From an uncultured Anaerococcus sp. (lineage in GTDB: Bacteria; Bacillota; Clostridia; Tissierellales; Peptoniphilaceae), in contig NZ_CALTTY010000017.1 of assembly GCF_943912385.1 (NCBI RefSeq), positions 1 through 32,447 of the forward strand: a DNA stretch of 32,447 nucleotides, given 5' to 3'. Below are positions 32,087 through 32,447 of this stretch, one piece after another (position 1 is the first letter of the stretch; every line of letters begins with the position of its first letter). The notes beneath the pieces are model-generated. The model had not been told where the DNA came from. It did no database searches and saw nothing but the letters and a program-made list of their open reading frames with translations. Position numbers and translations under genes: made by a program.

Positions 32087-32447
32087 ATTTTAATAGTTTT
32101 TTAAGATACTTACCAGTGTATGACTCTTTGACCCTACTAATCTCTTCTGGGGTGCCTGTAGCAACGAGGTTACCGCCGCCATCCCCTCCTTCTGGACCGA
32201 GGTCAATTATATAATCTGATACCTTGATTACATCTAGGTTGTGCTCGATTATAACTACTGTATTATTCTGGTCTACAAGCCTATTTAATACTTCTATAAG
32301 CTTATGGACGTCTGCTGTATGAAGGCCTGTGGTCGGCTCATCTAAGATATAGAGGGTCTGGCCTGTTGAGACCTTGGCAAGCTCTGTTGCAAGCTTGACC
32401 CTTTGGGCCTCCCCACCAGATAGTTCTGTGGATGGTTGGCCGATTTT
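32085..32447 (-). CDS. uvrA: Excinuclease ABC subunit A, C-terminal fragment (cut by the window edge)
   Basis: The last 120 residues of UvrA, the damage-recognition ATPase of nucleotide excision repair. It contains the ABC signature LSGGEAQRVKLATELAK, Walker B LYILDEPTTGLH, and VVIIEHNLDVIKVSDYIIDL with the H-loop His. GPEGGDGGGNLVATGTPEEI is the typical UvrA C-terminal end. The rest of the gene lies to the right of the window. Confidence 0.97.
   Translation of the reverse strand, partial: KIGQPSTELSGGEAQRVKLATELAKVSTGQTLYILDEPTTGLHTADVHKLIEVLNRLVDQNNTVVIIEHNLDVIKVSDYIIDLGPEGGDGGGNLVATGTPEEISRVKESYTGKYLKKLLK

Noticed and set aside
1..32447. CRISPR arrays and tRNA genes
   Set aside because: No regularly spaced direct repeats and no sequence with a GTTCRANNC T-loop and matching acceptor stem were seen on either strand by eye.

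Overview
The window looks like chromosome from a low-GC Gram-positive anaerobic coccus of the Peptoniphilaceae/Tissierellia type (Anaerococcus-like). That is inferred from the AT-rich sequence, strong AGGAGG-type ribosome sites, heavy use of CTA/AGG codons, two different riboswitch classes and operon content. No species can be named from sequence alone.

Layout. 1-4.8 kb: a degenerate M24 'creatinase/aminopeptidase P' protein, an acidic surface protein with a C-terminal membrane anchor, and a lipoprotein. 4.8-13.06 kb: an accessory block with a small winged-helix-like protein, then two divergently transcribed defence modules. The first (minus strand) is a two-gene CBASS operon: a CD-NTase with an AGS-C sensor domain and a 2TM-NUDIX effector broken by one in-frame TAA. 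The second (plus strand) is a three-gene restriction-modification-like operon: an adenine methyltransferase split over two translationally coupled genes, then a 1108-residue protein with a T5orf172/GIY-YIG-like nuclease domain, an SF2 helicase and a C-terminal methyltransferase-like remnant. The two modules share a 172-bp promoter region with an inverted repeat. 13.06-13.2 kb: a non-coding segment with hairpins and convergent terminators.

13.2-23.4 kb (minus strand, core genome): an extracytoplasmic flavoprotein reductase with a good promoter and a possible CcpA site; the t6A operon tsaE-tsaB-rimI-tsaD, followed by a small membrane protein and an S41-like lipoprotein; an FMN-riboswitch-controlled ribU; an atypical OmpR-type regulator; and mreB-gpmA. 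23.4-25.2 kb: TPP riboswitch and thiC (plus strand), ending at a bidirectional terminator. 25.2-32.4 kb (minus strand): the operon carD - PIN/TRAM protein - ispD - ispF - metK; a diacylglycerol-kinase-type lipid kinase; an operon of an acidic frameshifted ORF, a YgbA-like protein, a DUF4256 protein and a second lipoprotein; and the 3' end of uvrA.

The main biology of interest is the defence block. The CBASS cyclase looks catalytically intact while its effector is interrupted. The neighbouring R-M-like operon has an unusual division of methyltransferase motifs among three polypeptides and a visibly AT-shifted specificity region.
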